Source: Oscillospiraceae bacterium
Lineage (GTDB): Bacteria; Bacillota; Clostridia; Oscillospirales; Oscillospiraceae
Length of the DNA stretch: 64,000 nucleotides
Assembly: GCA_017416685.1 (NCBI GenBank)
Contig: JAFQBN010000002.1
Location: 248,001 to 312,000, forward strand
Direction: 5' to 3'
The translations under genes and the position numbers were made by a program. The notes beneath the pieces were generated by a model. The model saw nothing but the letters and a program-made list of their open reading frames with translations. It did not search any database and was not told the DNA's origin. Of this stretch, positions 52,155 to 62,160 are shown piece after piece (the stretch's first letter is position 1; every line of letters begins with the position of its first letter).

Positions 52155-52673
52155 TTAATCTTCCATTCTTGGCCGTCCCTGTCCGTCAAAGGAGAACACG
52201 GCACACAGCCGCCCCTCCACCTGCTCCACCTTTGCAAAGCAAAAGGCAGGTGCAAGACCAAAAGGCCGGTTACTGTCAAAGGGCAGCGCCAGCCGAAAAC
52301 CGTCCCTGTCTCCCAGAACCAGTGCTGACAGCCCCCGGGCAGACCGACGCAAAACGGGATCGCTCATGCGGCGCTCCGCGCTTTCCCGGACCCAGCCGCC
52401 GCGCGAAAAGGGAAATGCCAGCACGCATCGCCCGCCATCGACAGGCCAGCAGCCTGCCCGGACAAGGCTGTCCCGGCTCACCCGCCGGCACAGACGCAGT
52501 TCTCCCCGCTCCGGGGCAAGGGTGCCAAGCAGCAGTGTCCCTCCCGCCCCGGTCAGCCACGCCTTGTAGATACCCTGTCCGTCATTGGGTCGGGTGGCCT
52601 CACAGCGCACAAAGCCGCCGTCCTGCTCGATGCTCAACTGCCCGCCACCATCCAAATCAAACGTTTCCGCCAT
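52155..52673 (-). CDS. Protein of unknown function
   Basis: The 172-residue protein has no motif, membrane helix or signal peptide that I recognise. It is Arg- and Gly-rich, with repeated beta-strand-like stretches (GGFVRCEATRPNDGQG, RCVLAFPFSRGGWV) and a Cys scatter. AAAGGAGG lies well before the ATG. It stands between rsfS and mrnC on the same strand with its own start region. It could be a small beta-domain protein; function is unassigned. Confidence 0.68.
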   Translation of the reverse strand: MAETFDLDGGGQLSIEQDGGFVRCEATRPNDGQGIYKAWLTGAGGTLLLGTLAPERGELRLCRRVSRDSLVRAGCWPVDGGRCVLAFPFSRGGWVRESAERRMSDPVLRRSARGLSALVLGDRDGFRLALPFDSNRPFGLAPAFCFAKVEQVEGRLCAVFSFDGQGRPRMED

Positions 52674-52728
52674 ACCCAGTGCCTCCTTTTTACTATAGTA
52701 TGCACAGGTACAACTGTATAGAAAAGTA

Positions 52729-52760
52729 AAAGCGCACCCTTTTTAAGGGCGCGCTTTTTC
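52729..52760 (-). terminator. Terminator of rsfS
   Basis: AAAGCGC(A)CCCTTT with its complement, followed by a T-run on the minus strand. Confidence 0.85.
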
Positions 52761-52775
52761 ACAAGTTTATTTCTC

Positions 52776-53135
52776 TCAGGGCAGCAGTTCCGCAGACACG
52801 TCCACCTGCTCAGCGTCGGCCCACAGCCGCTCCAGATCGTAGAACTTACGGGCCTCGTCGGTGAAGATGTGGACGATCACCGTGGAGAAGTCCAGCAGCA
52901 CCCAAGTGCCGTCCCGGTGTCCCTCCACGTGATGGGCGGGTTCCCCGGCCTCGTCCATCGCCTTCTCACAGGCATCAGACAGAGCCTTGATCTGGGTATT
53001 GGAAGTACCGGAGCAGATCACGAAGTAATCAGCCAGGGTAGTCAGATCGCCGGTACGCAGTACCTTGATATCAATACCCTTTTTGCTGTCCAGCGCTTTG
53101 GCCAGCGTAATTGCACTTTCAAAAGAAGTCATCAT
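52776..53135 (-). CDS. rsfS: Ribosomal silencing factor RsfS
   Basis: The 119-residue factor binds L14 and prevents subunit joining during starvation. The family block [19 protein letters not shown] and [14 protein letters not shown] are clear. ATG at 53135 overlaps the LCP stop (ATGA), with GGAGA about nine bases upstream. Confidence 0.95.
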   Translation of the reverse strand: MMTSFESAITLAKALDSKKGIDIKVLRTGDLTTLADYFVICSGTSNTQIKALSDACEKAMDEAGEPAHHVEGHRDGTWVLLDFSTVIVHIFTDEARKFYDLERLWADAEQVDVSAELLP

Positions 53136-54415
53136 TGGTCATTCTCTCCTTGTTCAATGGGTGTGGTTTCCTCCGGAGCAGGCTCGGGGACTGGCTCCGG
53201 CTCGGGTTCGGGAGCAGGCTCAGGCTGCGGAGTCGGCTCAGGTTCTGGCTCAGGTTCTGGTTCAGGCTCAGGTTCAGGTTCAGGAACCGGCTCCGGCTCA
53301 GGTTTAGGCTCGGGCTTCGGTTCCTCCTTGGGCGGATTTCCGCCGCCCTTTCCAAGGGATTCGTCGGCAAACACACCGCTGGTCAAATACAGACCCTTGT
53401 TCCCGCGCTGGATGACCTCCAGATCCTCCGGGGTAATATCGTCCTCATAGGGGTTCATGCCGTTATTGATGATAGCCAGCATTTCGTCCACTACGGGCAG
53501 AACGTAAGCTGTTCCGCGGGAATAGTTGGTATAGGGCATGGTGCAGAAAGACACATCCTCCCCCATGTCGATACCCATGGCCTTCTGAGCAAGCCAGACC
53601 AAATTGCCCACGGACAGATCGGTTTCCACGTTTTCGGTAAAGATTTCTGCAAATGCACCGAAGTTCATCAGGTGCTTTGCCTGCAGACACTCGCGCATCA
53701 CGGCGGTCAAAAAGTCCTGCTGTATCTTCATGCGGCCGGCATCACCGATTTGGAAATGTCCGTACTTTCCGTTGTTCTTCCGCCAGCGGATGACCTCCAT
53801 GGCATCCTCGCCGGTCAGGCGGCGCTGCCCCTTATCCTGATGGATGTGCAGATCCTGGGCCGGGTCATCGTAATGCATGTCGTAGGGTACGTCAAATTCC
53901 ACACCGCCCACGGCATCCACCAGCTGCCCGATCACCTCCCACTCCACCATGGCATAAAAGTCGGGGACGATGCCGGTCAGCTTGCCCACGTGTTCCTTCA
54001 GGGCGGCCATGCCTTTTTCCACCTGAGTCTCTTTCTCCTTGCCCTTGCAGGAGTTGTAGACGGTGTTGAGCTTTTTGTTGCGCCAGCTGACGTTGACCAT
54101 GGTGTCCCGAGGCAGGCTCATGGCGGAAACCTGCTTGCTTCGGGAGTTGAAGCTGACCAGCACCATGGTGTCCGTATTGCCGCCGCCGGCTGTATCCCGG
54201 CCCACCAGAAGGAAGGTGTACATGCCGCTGCGCCGGTCACTGTGCAGTTCGGCGTTTGCCCCCACCTGCTGGCCGTGAGGCACTTCGGGCGCACGCACCA
54301 GGAAGGAATACACCACGGAAAGAGCCACCATGGTCACAGCGATGCCAAACAGCACCCGCAGCAGGATCCGCCCTTTGCGGCTATCCACAAACGCACGTAT
54401 CTTCTCGTTGTCCAT
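53132..54415 (-). CDS. LytR-CpsA-Psr (LCP) family protein with Pro-Glu tail
   Basis: A 427-residue membrane-anchored protein with one N-terminal helix (about 19-40). The LCP domain follows ([28 protein letters not shown]). LCP enzymes transfer teichoic or capsular polymers onto peptidoglycan. The C-terminal tail of about 65 residues is mostly Glu-Pro repeats, followed by [13 protein letters not shown]. The repeat tract is in DNA at about 53160-53335. ATG at 54415 follows GGAGGGCAAC; an upstream in-frame Met at 54454 lies in nadD. Confidence 0.92.
   Translation of the reverse strand: MDNEKIRAFVDSRKGRILLRVLFGIAVTMVALSVVYSFLVRAPEVPHGQQVGANAELHSDRRSGMYTFLLVGRDTAGGGNTDTMVLVSFNSRSKQVSAMSLPRDTMVNVSWRNKKLNTVYNSCKGKEKETQVEKGMAALKEHVGKLTGIVPDFYAMVEWEVIGQLVDAVGGVEFDVPYDMHYDDPAQDLHIHQDKGQRRLTGEDAMEVIRWRKNNGKYGHFQIGDAGRMKIQQDFLTAVMRECLQAKHLMNFGAFAEIFTENVETDLSVGNLVWLAQKAMGIDMGEDVSFCTMPYTNYSRGTAYVLPVVDEMLAIINNGMNPYEDDITPEDLEVIQRGNKGLYLTSGVFADESLGKGGGNPPKEEPKPEPKPEPEPVPEPEPEPEPEPEPEPEPTPQPEPAPEPEPEPVPEPAPEETTPIEQGENDQ
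53160..53335 (-). repeat. Tandem Pro-Glu codon repeat in the LCP gene
   Basis: Short repeats of GAACCTGAGCCT-type units encode alternating Glu-Pro. Low-complexity DNA of this kind is prone to length change by slippage. Confidence 0.85.
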
Positions 54416-54425
54416 GTTGCCCTCC

Positions 54426-55622
54426 TTATCCGCGGTGTGCAAGCAGCCAGTCATGGGCCGCCTGTGTATTTTGATGGACGGGAACGCCCCGCTCCTTCAT
54501 CTCTTCGATGGTCATTTCCATGCCCAGCATCAAAGCTGCATCCAGATCCTCGTAGGCCAGGCGGCGCAGCTGAGCCACACCGTCAAAGTCACGGGTGGGT
54601 TCCATGTAGTCGGCAATGTAGATGATTTTTTCTAGCAGGGTCATATCCGCCCGGCCGGTGGTGTGGTAGTAGATAGCGCGGTACACCTGCTCATCTTCTC
54701 CAAAAACGTACTTTGCCATACAGGCACCCGTCTTGGAATGCAGCAGCTTGACCGCCTTCTGCTCCAGTTCGTCCAGCTCTACCCCGTACTGACGGCAGAT
54801 AGCCGTCTGTTCCGCCAGATCCAGGTACTTGGTGCAGTCGTGCAGAATGGCGGCGCGGCGGGCGGCAGTTTCGTCCGCGCCCCAGTGGGCCGCAAGGCGG
54901 ACAGCCTCCTCCTCCGTTCCCATAATGTGGGGGATGCGCTTGGCCCGTACCATGGAATAGGAGCAGGCCCGCAGTTCCGGGAAGTCAAGATGCTTCAAAT
55001 CGGCATTGGTACCGTACAGACCGCTGCGCAGGATATATCCGTAAACGGCAGGGGCCAGATACTCCCGGCCCTTGCCCCGGGCCAGCATATCACGCAGGTC
55101 GGTGGACGAGATGTCCACCAGTCCCGGCAGGGTGATGGTGGTCACCCGGGCGTTGTAGGTCTCCTGCAGGAACTGGCGCTGAGGCGCAAACAGCTCCTCC
55201 CCGTCCTGTTCCGTGCGGCCAAAGGCGCAGATACCCGCCAGCTGACAGATTTTCTCCGGTTCGCGCCAATACTGGAGGGTCAGGAACATATCCGTCCCCA
55301 TCAACAGCCACAGTTCTGCTCCAGGGTACAGGGCGGTCAGTGCCACCAGTGTGTCGGCAGTGTAACTCTTCCCCTCCCGGCGCAGTTCGATGTCGCACAC
55401 CTCGGCAACGCCGGGCAGATCGAGATTGTCCGCCATCAGCTTCGCCATTTCAAAGCGCTGCTCAGCGGTGGCAGACCCCTCCGGAACCTGTTTGTGGGGC
55501 GGATTCGCCGCCGGGATCAGCAGCAGCTTATCCAGTCCCAGCACGGATACCGCAGTCTTTGCCGCGGCCATGTGGCCCAGATGGGGCGGGTTGAAGGTCC
55601 CGCCATAGATACCGATTTTCAC
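54426..55622 (-). CDS. nadD-yqeK: Fused nicotinate-nucleotide adenylyltransferase and YqeK-like HD protein
   Basis: A 398-residue fusion. Residues 1-200 are NadD ([12 protein letters not shown] at 7-18, [10 protein letters not shown] near 171-180), which makes NaAD for NAD synthesis. Residues about 215-398 are a YqeK-like HD-domain protein ([18 protein letters not shown] with His-Asp at 261-262, [23 protein letters not shown]). YqeK hydrolyses Ap4A in Bacillus, so both halves concern nucleotides. Usually they are adjacent separate genes. GTG at 55622 has GAGGTG upstream. No stop or frameshift separates the two. Confidence 0.92.
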   Translation of the reverse strand: MKIGIYGGTFNPPHLGHMAAAKTAVSVLGLDKLLLIPAANPPHKQVPEGSATAEQRFEMAKLMADNLDLPGVAEVCDIELRREGKSYTADTLVALTALYPGAELWLLMGTDMFLTLQYWREPEKICQLAGICAFGRTEQDGEELFAPQRQFLQETYNARVTTITLPGLVDISSTDLRDMLARGKGREYLAPAVYGYILRSGLYGTNADLKHLDFPELRACSYSMVRAKRIPHIMGTEEEAVRLAAHWGADETAARRAAILHDCTKYLDLAEQTAICRQYGVELDELEQKAVKLLHSKTGACMAKYVFGEDEQVYRAIYYHTTGRADMTLLEKIIYIADYMEPTRDFDGVAQLRRLAYEDLDAALMLGMEMTIEEMKERGVPVHQNTQAAHDWLLAHRG

Positions 55623-55664
55623 CTGCGTGTCACCTCACACGATACACGGGCGTTTGCCCGGCGG

Positions 55665-55997
55665 TCAAACGGTTTTCTTCTTTTTGGTGTCAGCCACCAG
55701 TACGATCTTATCCTTCTTATCCTTACGGTGGCTGGGACGGTACAGCACAAACTTGGTACCAATGACCTGCACCACCTCGCTGCGGGTCAGGGGGGCAAGC
55801 TGGTCAGCCACTTCACGGGCGGACATGAGAGCGTTTTCCAGTACCCGGCCCTTAATGAGTTCCCGGGCCTCCAGCGCATCGTTGGCCTGCTTGAGCAGGT
55901 TGTCGCCAATGCCGTCCTTGCCCACGATCAAAATGGTGTCGATGCTGTTTGCAAGACCCCGCAGCTGGGCGCGCTGCTTACTGGTTAATTCTGCCAT
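55665..55997 (-). CDS. yhbY: YhbY-type RNA-binding protein
   Basis: The 110-residue CRM-domain protein is found with 50S ribosome assembly factors. LTSKQRAQLRGLAN and VVQVIGTKFVLYRPS fit the KH-like CRM fold. ATG at 55997 follows GAGGAAG. It is between rdgB and nadD-yqeK in one unit. Confidence 0.93.
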   Translation of the reverse strand: MAELTSKQRAQLRGLANSIDTILIVGKDGIGDNLLKQANDALEARELIKGRVLENALMSAREVADQLAPLTRSEVVQVIGTKFVLYRPSHRKDKKDKIVLVADTKKKKTV

Positions 55998-56007
55998 AGT
56001 TTCTTCC

Positions 56008-56598
56008 TCACTTGTTCAGGTATTCCTCCAGCTTCTCCCTGAACGCCTGCAGGGCGCGGCCCCGGTGGGAGATGGCGTTCTTTTCCTCGGGAGAAAGCTG
56101 GGCAAAGGTCTTTTTCAATTCGGGGATGAAGAATACGGGGTCGTAGCCGAAGCCGCCGTCCCCTATAGGTGCAAAGGCGATGGTGCCGTGGCACTCACCC
56201 CGGGCGGAGATCACATCACCATTGGGGAAACAGCAGGTGATGACAGAGACGAATTTGGCCGCACGGGTATCCGCACCGCGCATATTCTCCAGCAGCAGGC
56301 GGGTACGGCCGGGGTCGTCCAGACCCTCGCCGCCGTAGCGGGCGGAATAGACACCGGGCGCCCCCTGCAGGGCATCCACGCACAGGCCGGAATCGTCTGC
56401 GATGGCGGGCATGCCGCTCGCCTTCATGACTGCATCGGCCTTGAGCAAGGAGTTTTCCTCAAAGGTGGTCCCCGTCTCCTCCACGTCTACGTCCACACCC
56501 ACGTCCGCCTCGGAACAGACCCGGATGCCAAGCTGGGACAGGATGGCATTTAACTCGATCAACTTCTTTGGATTCTTGCTGGCAAGGACCAGTTCCAT
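56008..56598 (-). CDS. rdgB: XTP/dITP diphosphatase (RdgB/HAM1)
   Basis: The 196-residue enzyme removes non-canonical purine nucleotides. LVLASKNPKKLIELNAIL, EEGTTFEENS-like TTFEENSLLKA, and FGYDPVFFIPE are family blocks. ATG at 56598 follows AAAGGAAG. It follows rph directly, a common arrangement. Confidence 0.95.
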   Translation of the reverse strand: MELVLASKNPKKLIELNAILSQLGIRVCSEADVGVDVDVEETGTTFEENSLLKADAVMKASGMPAIADDSGLCVDALQGAPGVYSARYGGEGLDDPGRTRLLLENMRGADTRAAKFVSVITCCFPNGDVISARGECHGTIAFAPIGDGGFGYDPVFFIPELKKTFAQLSPEEKNAISHRGRALQAFREKLEEYLNK

Positions 56599-56614
56599 GT
56601 AAGGCTCACTTCCT

Positions 56615-57337
56615 TTACAGATTTACGCCCAGAATATCTTTCTGGATTTTTTGCAGCTCCACAACGCCCTTGTGACACAGGCGGACCAGCTGCTGCTGTT
56701 CCTCCAGGGTAAAGGGGCGTTCCTCGCCGGTACCCTGCAGTTCGATGAGCCGACCCTGGTCGTCCATAACACAGTTCAGGTCCACCATGGCGGCGGAGTC
56801 CTCCTCATAGCACAGGTCCAGTAAGGCCACATCGTCCACGATACCGGCGGATACGGCGGCCACATAGCCGCTGACGGGATAGTCGGCCAGCTGACCGTTT
56901 TCCATCATCTTTTTGAAGGCCAGCATCATGGCCACAAAGCCGCCGGTAACAGAGGCGGTGCGGGTACCGCCGTCACCCTGCAGCACGTCACAGTCAATGG
57001 TAATGTTCCATGGCCCCAGCTTCTTCATGTCCACCACGCTGCGCAGGGCGCGGCCGATGAGCCGCTGGATTTCGGCGCTGCGGCCGTTGAGCTTCAGCTT
57101 GGCGATATCACGCTTAGACCGCTCCCGGTTGGCCCGGGGCAGCATAGAGTACTCGGCGGTGACCCAGCCCTCCCCCTCGGGGACGTGGCGGGGCGGCTTG
57201 TCCTCCACACTGGCGGTACACAGAACATGGGTGTTTCCGCAGCGGATCAGGCAGGAACCCTCCGCAAATTTGTTGATGTTGGGGATGATCTCAACCGGCC
57301 GCAGCTGGTCAACATTTCTTCCGTCAATTCGAGTCAT
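56615..57337 (-). CDS. rph: Ribonuclease PH
   Basis: The 240-residue phosphorolytic exoribonuclease trims tRNA 3' ends. Blocks include SCLIRCGNTHVLCTASVED, RSLRSVVDM-like ALRSVVDMKKLG and CDVLQGDGGTRTASVTG. ATG at 57337 follows GGGAGG. rdgB follows 16 bases downstream. Confidence 0.96.
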   Translation of the reverse strand: MTRIDGRNVDQLRPVEIIPNINKFAEGSCLIRCGNTHVLCTASVEDKPPRHVPEGEGWVTAEYSMLPRANRERSKRDIAKLKLNGRSAEIQRLIGRALRSVVDMKKLGPWNITIDCDVLQGDGGTRTASVTGGFVAMMLAFKKMMENGQLADYPVSGYVAAVSAGIVDDVALLDLCYEEDSAAMVDLNCVMDDQGRLIELQGTGEERPFTLEEQQQLVRLCHKGVVELQKIQKDILGVNL

Positions 57338-57375
57338 AGGATTTCCTCCCTATCTCATATCTCATATCTCTTATC

Positions 57376-58245
57376 TCAGATGAGCGCCTGCGCAAATTCA
57401 ACCGGGTCAAAGGGCTTCAAATCGTCGATCCCCTCGCCCACACCGGCGTACTTCACCGGCACGCCCAGTTCCTTGGCAATGGCAAGGGCAATGCCGCCCT
57501 TTGCAGTTCCGTCCAGTTTGGTCAGCACGATACCGGTGATGCCGGCGGCCTCTTTGAACTGCTTGGCCTGCACAAGGCCGTTCTGTCCGGTGGTGGCATC
57601 CAGCACCAGCAGGGTCTCCCGGCTGCTGCCAGGCAGTTCCCGGTCGAGAACGCGGCTGATCTTATTCAGTTCGTTCATCAAATTCTGTTTGTTGTGCAGG
57701 CGACCGGCGGTGTCCACCAGCACCACGTCTGCCTTGCGGGCGCGGGCGGCGGAGGTGGCATCGAACACAACAGCAGCGGGGTCAGCCCCCTCGTGCTGTT
57801 TGATAATGTCCAGATTGGATCGCTCGGCCCAGATGGTCAGCTGGTCTGCGGCAGCGGCACGGAAGGTATCCGCCGCGCACAGCAGCACCTTCTTGCCCTC
57901 TCCCTTCAGCTGGTGGCCGATCTTGCCGATGGTGGTGGTCTTGCCCACGCCGTTTACGCCGATGAATAGCACCACGGCGGGGGGATTTTCCACGTTCAGC
58001 TTGCCCTCCCCCACCGACAAAAGGTCGGTCAGGATGGCACACATGGCAGCCCGGGCATCCTCCACGGTCTTGATATGCTCCTGCTTCACCCGCTGACGCA
58101 GCTGCTCCACCATGTCGATGGCAGTATCCATGCCCGCATCGGCAAGGATCAGCGCCTCTTCCAGCTCGTCGTAGAAATCATCGTCCAGCTCTGAGCCGAA
58201 AGCCGCAAAGATATTGATTTTTTTCAGCTTATCAAAAAAGCCCAT
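57376..58245 (-). CDS. ftsY: Signal recognition particle receptor FtsY
   Basis: The 289-residue GTPase docks SRP-bound ribosomes at the membrane. G1 is GVNGVGKTTTIGKIG, G3 DTAGRLHN, and LTKLDGTAKGG is G4. A short N domain precedes it, and the usual long acidic A domain is absent, as in many Firmicutes. ATG at 58245 follows AAAGGAA. The zinc-ribbon gene and smc lie upstream. Confidence 0.96.
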   Translation of the reverse strand: MGFFDKLKKINIFAAFGSELDDDFYDELEEALILADAGMDTAIDMVEQLRQRVKQEHIKTVEDARAAMCAILTDLLSVGEGKLNVENPPAVVLFIGVNGVGKTTTIGKIGHQLKGEGKKVLLCAADTFRAAAADQLTIWAERSNLDIIKQHEGADPAAVVFDATSAARARKADVVLVDTAGRLHNKQNLMNELNKISRVLDRELPGSSRETLLVLDATTGQNGLVQAKQFKEAAGITGIVLTKLDGTAKGGIALAIAKELGVPVKYAGVGEGIDDLKPFDPVEFAQALI

Positions 58246-58260
58246 GGGGTCGTTCCTTTC

Positions 58261-58575
58261 TCACAGTCGGGGGTTCCTGGTTTTGCAGCGGGGACACTGG
58301 GGATCGTCCAGATCGTGCCGGGTGCCGCAGGTCGGGCAGGTAGTCTGAGCGATGCGGTCGGATACAAATTCGTCTGCATCCTCTTGCTCATACAGCTCGC
58401 CCCGGAAAAACTCCAGCTTGCCGCACCGGGGACAGGTAAAGATGGCCACGTCCAGCGCGCCGGCCCACAGGTTGCTCCAGTCGCCGCTGAAAAAGCCTGT
58501 CTTGCCGAGCTGCACATTCTCCCGCTTGACAAACTCCATGGGAATATTACAGCGCAGACAGTTGAGTTTTTGCAT
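58261..58575 (-). CDS. Zinc-ribbon protein of unknown function
   Basis: The 104-residue protein has four CxxC pairs: CLRC, CPRC, CPTC and CPRC. They pair off into likely zinc ribbons at each end. The middle contains aromatic segments (GDWSNLWAGALDVAIF). ATG at 58575 follows GAGGAGG. It lies between smc and ftsY, 12-15 bases from each, in a tight operon. A role in nucleic-acid or protein binding is possible but unproven. Confidence 0.85.
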   Translation of the reverse strand: MQKLNCLRCNIPMEFVKRENVQLGKTGFFSGDWSNLWAGALDVAIFTCPRCGKLEFFRGELYEQEDADEFVSDRIAQTTCPTCGTRHDLDDPQCPRCKTRNPRL

Positions 58576-58587
58576 GGGTCATCCTCC

Positions 58588-61500
58588 TCAGCGCAGCTTC
58601 AACTCTTTCTCCACGTCATTGAGGTTGATCGTGAGCATTCTGGAAACACCTTGTTCCTGCATGGTCACACCGTACAGCACGTCGGCCTCTTCCATGGTGC
58701 CGCGGCGGTGGGTGATGACGATAAACTGGGTCTTTTCGGACATGGTGCGCATGTAGTCGGCAAAGCGGACCACGTTGCTGTCGTCCAGAGCAGCCTCTAT
58801 CTCGTCCATAACGACGAAGGGCGTGGGCCGGACCTTCAAAATGGCGAAGTACAGGGCGATAGCCACGAAGGCCTTCTCGCCGCCGGACAGCAGGCTGATG
58901 ATCTTCAGCGCCTTGCCCGGAGGCTGCACCTTGATCTCGATGCCGCAGTTGAGGATATCGTCGGGGTCCTCCAGCTCCAGCGTAGCCTTGCCGCCGCCGA
59001 ACAACTCCAGGAATGTCTGTGCGAAGGAGTCGTTGATAACCTTGAACTCCCGGGCGAAGATGGTCTTCATCTCGCCGGTGATGTTGGCAATCACGCTTTC
59101 CAGCTCCGCCTTGGCCTTGTTGACGTCATCACGCTGCTCGGTCAGGTATGTATACCTCTCGTTCACGCGCTCGAATTCCTCGATAGCGCCCAGATTCACG
59201 TGGCCCAGCGCGGCAATGCCGCGCTTCAGCTCGCCGATGCGGCGCTCGGCCTTGGGTACGGATTCCAGCTCCACCCGCTGATTTTTGGCCGCCTCGTGGG
59301 ACAACTCGTAAGTGTCCCAGAGCTTGTCCAGCAGCGACTTTTCTTCCATAACAGCGGCGGTACGCTTCTGCTCCAGCACGGTGACTTCCTGCTGCATATT
59401 CATCAGGTCCGCGTTTTTCTCACGGCTCTCCTTATCGGTGCGGTTGCGCTCCCCCTCCAGGGTCAGCTTCTGGGTGTTGAGGGTGCGGATGGCTTCCTCC
59501 TGGGCCTGATCGTTCTTACGCAGGTCGTCCAGCTGAGTCTGCTTCTGGGCGATCAGGGCGGCGCAATCCCGGTTCTTCTGCTCGTAATCGGCCATCAGGG
59601 CGCGGCTGTTGTCCCGGTCACCGGCCATGTCGCGGCGCAGGGACTCCAACTGCTCCAGCGCAGCGTTGTTGGCCTCCCGCTCGGCCTGCAGTGCGGCGCG
59701 CTGTGCGGCCAGATCGGCCTGCTGTGCGGCCAGATCGGCGGCCTTTTGTCTGCCCTCGGTCTGACCCTGCAGCTTGCCCTGCGCCTCGCTCTCCAGCGCA
59801 GCGGCTTCTCCCTCCAGCTGGGCGATGCGGTCCCGGGCAGCCTTGGTGTCCGCCTCGATACCGGCGGCACGCTGGCGAAGCTGCTCCAACTCGGTCTGCT
59901 GATTTTCCTGCTGGCGCTCCAGATCGGCGACCACACTGCTGCAGTGGTCGCACAGGGCCTGTGCCTTCAGCAGGTCGTCCTCCCACTGGCGCAGCTGGCC
60001 CTGAGCGGTCTCCATCTCGTAGGCGGCAGCGGCACTCTCCCGCTGGGCCTCCTCCATAGCGCGCTGGGCCTCGGCCACCTTTTCACCCATGGCGGCAATT
60101 TGACCTTTCAGCCGCTCCAATTCGTTGGCGCGGCTGAGGATGCCGGCGCTGCGGCTGGCAGAGCCGCCGGTCATGGAGCCGCCCGCATTCAGCACCTGCC
60201 CGTCCAGCGTCACGATGCGGAAGCTGTGTCCGAACCTGCGGGCGCAGGCCATGGCGCTGTCCAGTTCCTCCATGACCACTACGCGGCCAAGCAGGTTGGA
60301 AAATATGGGAGCGTACTTCTTGTCAAAGGTGATGATCTGGTCGGCGATTCCCACAAAGCCGGCCTCTTTTTTGATCTGCGCCTCTTCCTTCAGACTGCCG
60401 GGGCGCACGGTATTCAGGGGCATAAAGGTGGCGCGTCCACCGTCCCGTCGCTTGAGGTAGTTGATGGCGGCCTTGCCGTCCTCGTCCCGCTCCACCACGA
60501 TGTCCTGCATATGACCGCCCAAAGCGGTCTCGATGGCCACAGTGTACTTGTCCGATACCTTCAAAAGCTTGGCTACAGGGCCGCAGATATTTTTCAGAGT
60601 CCCCCGCTGGGCCTCCTCCACTACGATCTTGGCGGCACGGGACAGACCCTCCTGATGCTTTTCCATCTCGGTGAGCATCTTGAAGCGGGAGGTCAGCTCA
60701 TTTTCCTCCATCTGCAGCTTTACATGGGCGCTGCGGGCCTGCTCGGCCTTCTGCCTGCGGGTGTCCACACGCAGGGCGTAGCCATTGATGATATTGCGCA
60801 CGGCATCCCGCTCTTCCTCCGCCTTGGCGCGGTCTGCGCGGGCGGCCTTTTGGCTGGCTTTGGCCTCTTCCATGCGGGTGTCCAGTTCGGCGCGTTCCCG
60901 GCCCACGGCACCTTCACGGTCCAACACCTCCTGAGCGGCGGCGGCAAGGGCGGACAGCAGGGCCTTGGCCTCGGTAGCGTCGGCAGAGCCGACGGCCTGA
61001 CGCTGACGCAGCTGCTCCAACTCCATGTCCAAAGTACCCACGGACTTAGCGGCTTCCTCCGCCTGACGGCGCAGTTGATCCAGCTGCGCATCCAGCCGAG
61101 CAATACCCTCGTCAATTTCTGCAAGTCGGGTCTGATGCTGGTTGATCTGGCTGACCAGACCGCCCTCGCGGCCCTCCTGCTGCTCCAACTCCGCCTGCAG
61201 GCGGCGGGCGTTGTCCTTGTTGTTCTCGATGTTGCTGTTGAGTACGGCGATGGCGCTTTCCAGCTCGGCCTGACCGGCCTGACGCTGACTGATGACCTGA
61301 CGGATCTGCTCCATCTCCAGATCCTTTTCCCGGATCTGCTCGGAGCAGTGCTCGGTAGCGGCGTAGAGGGCATCGCGCTCCCGCTCCAGCGCTTCGCGGC
61401 GGCGCACGGCATCCTCATAGTCGGCGTTGAACTTGATGGTGTTGGTACGGATACGCTCCAGCTTGTCCAGCCACACGGAGATCTCCAGACCCCGCAGCTC

Positions 61501-62160
61501 GTCCCGCAGGATCAGGCACTTCTTGGCCTTGGCGCTCTGCTCGCGCAGAGGTTCCACCTGCTGCTCCAGTTCTTCGATCTTATCGTTGATGCGCACAAGG
61601 TTTTCGTCGGTGTGGGCCAGCTTGCGTTCGGCCTCTTCCTTGCGGTGGCGGTAGCGGGAGATGCCGGCGGCCTCCTCAAAAATCTCGCGGCGGTCGGCGG
61701 ACTTGACGGACAGGATCTCGTCGATCTTTCCCTGACCGATGATGGAGTAACCCTCCCGACCCAGGCCTGTGTCCATGAACAGCTCGTTGACGTCCTTCAG
61801 ACGGACGGAGCGGCGGTTGATGTAGTACATACTCTCGCCGGAACGGTAGTACCGGCGGGTGACCATCACTTCGCTCTCTTCCATGTCGAAGATGTGGCTG
61901 GTGTTGTCCAGCACCAGGGACACTTCAGCATAGTTGGTCTGCTTGCGCTTGGCCGTACCGCCGAAAATGACATCCTCCATCTTGCCGCCGCGCAGAGCGC
62001 GGGTGGACTGTTCGCCCATGACCCAGCGGATAGCATCGGAAATATTCGACTTACCGGAACCGTTGGGACCCACGATGGCGGTAATGTCTTCGCCAAAGGT
62101 GAGGACCGTGCGGTCCGGGAAGGATTTGAAGCCTTCGATCTCCAGTGCTTTCAGATACAA
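58588..62160 (-). CDS. smc: Chromosome segregation protein SMC
   Basis: The 1190-residue condensin has an N-terminal Walker A GPNGSGKS (31-38), two long coiled coils around a hinge (GPVAKLLKVSDKYTVAIETALGG), and a C-terminal LSGGEKAFVAIAL and DEIEAALDDSNV. It compacts and separates replicated chromosomes with ScpA and ScpB, encoded elsewhere. TTG at 62160 follows GAGAGGTG. The rnc gene usually upstream is not there. Confidence 0.97.
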   Translation of the reverse strand: MYLKALEIEGFKSFPDRTVLTFGEDITAIVGPNGSGKSNISDAIRWVMGEQSTRALRGGKMEDVIFGGTAKRKQTNYAEVSLVLDNTSHIFDMEESEVMVTRRYYRSGESMYYINRRSVRLKDVNELFMDTGLGREGYSIIGQGKIDEILSVKSADRREIFEEAAGISRYRHRKEEAERKLAHTDENLVRINDKIEELEQQVEPLREQSAKAKKCLILRDELRGLEISVWLDKLERIRTNTIKFNADYEDAVRRREALERERDALYAATEHCSEQIREKDLEMEQIRQVISQRQAGQAELESAIAVLNSNIENNKDNARRLQAELEQQEGREGGLVSQINQHQTRLAEIDEGIARLDAQLDQLRRQAEEAAKSVGTLDMELEQLRQRQAVGSADATEAKALLSALAAAAQEVLDREGAVGRERAELDTRMEEAKASQKAARADRAKAEEERDAVRNIINGYALRVDTRRQKAEQARSAHVKLQMEENELTSRFKMLTEMEKHQEGLSRAAKIVVEEAQRGTLKNICGPVAKLLKVSDKYTVAIETALGGHMQDIVVERDEDGKAAINYLKRRDGGRATFMPLNTVRPGSLKEEAQIKKEAGFVGIADQIITFDKKYAPIFSNLLGRVVVMEELDSAMACARRFGHSFRIVTLDGQVLNAGGSMTGGSASRSAGILSRANELERLKGQIAAMGEKVAEAQRAMEEAQRESAAAAYEMETAQGQLRQWEDDLLKAQALCDHCSSVVADLERQQENQQTELEQLRQRAAGIEADTKAARDRIAQLEGEAAALESEAQGKLQGQTEGRQKAADLAAQQADLAAQRAALQAEREANNAALEQLESLRRDMAGDRDNSRALMADYEQKNRDCAALIAQKQTQLDDLRKNDQAQEEAIRTLNTQKLTLEGERNRTDKESREKNADLMNMQQEVTVLEQKRTAAVMEEKSLLDKLWDTYELSHEAAKNQRVELESVPKAERRIGELKRGIAALGHVNLGAIEEFERVNERYTYLTEQRDDVNKAKAELESVIANITGEMKTIFAREFKVINDSFAQTFLELFGGGKATLELEDPDDILNCGIEIKVQPPGKALKIISLLSGGEKAFVAIALYFAILKVRPTPFVVMDEIEAALDDSNVVRFADYMRTMSEKTQFIVITHRRGTMEEADVLYGVTMQEQGVSRMLTINLNDVEKELKLR

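Noticed and set aside
53160..53335. Tandem short repeats, possible CRISPR
   Set aside because: The repeats are a coding Glu-Pro tract with no spacer pattern.
57351..57378. Short repeated TCTCATA units beside the ftsY stop
   Set aside because: Only a few copies, no coding or structural role seen; likely slippage noise.
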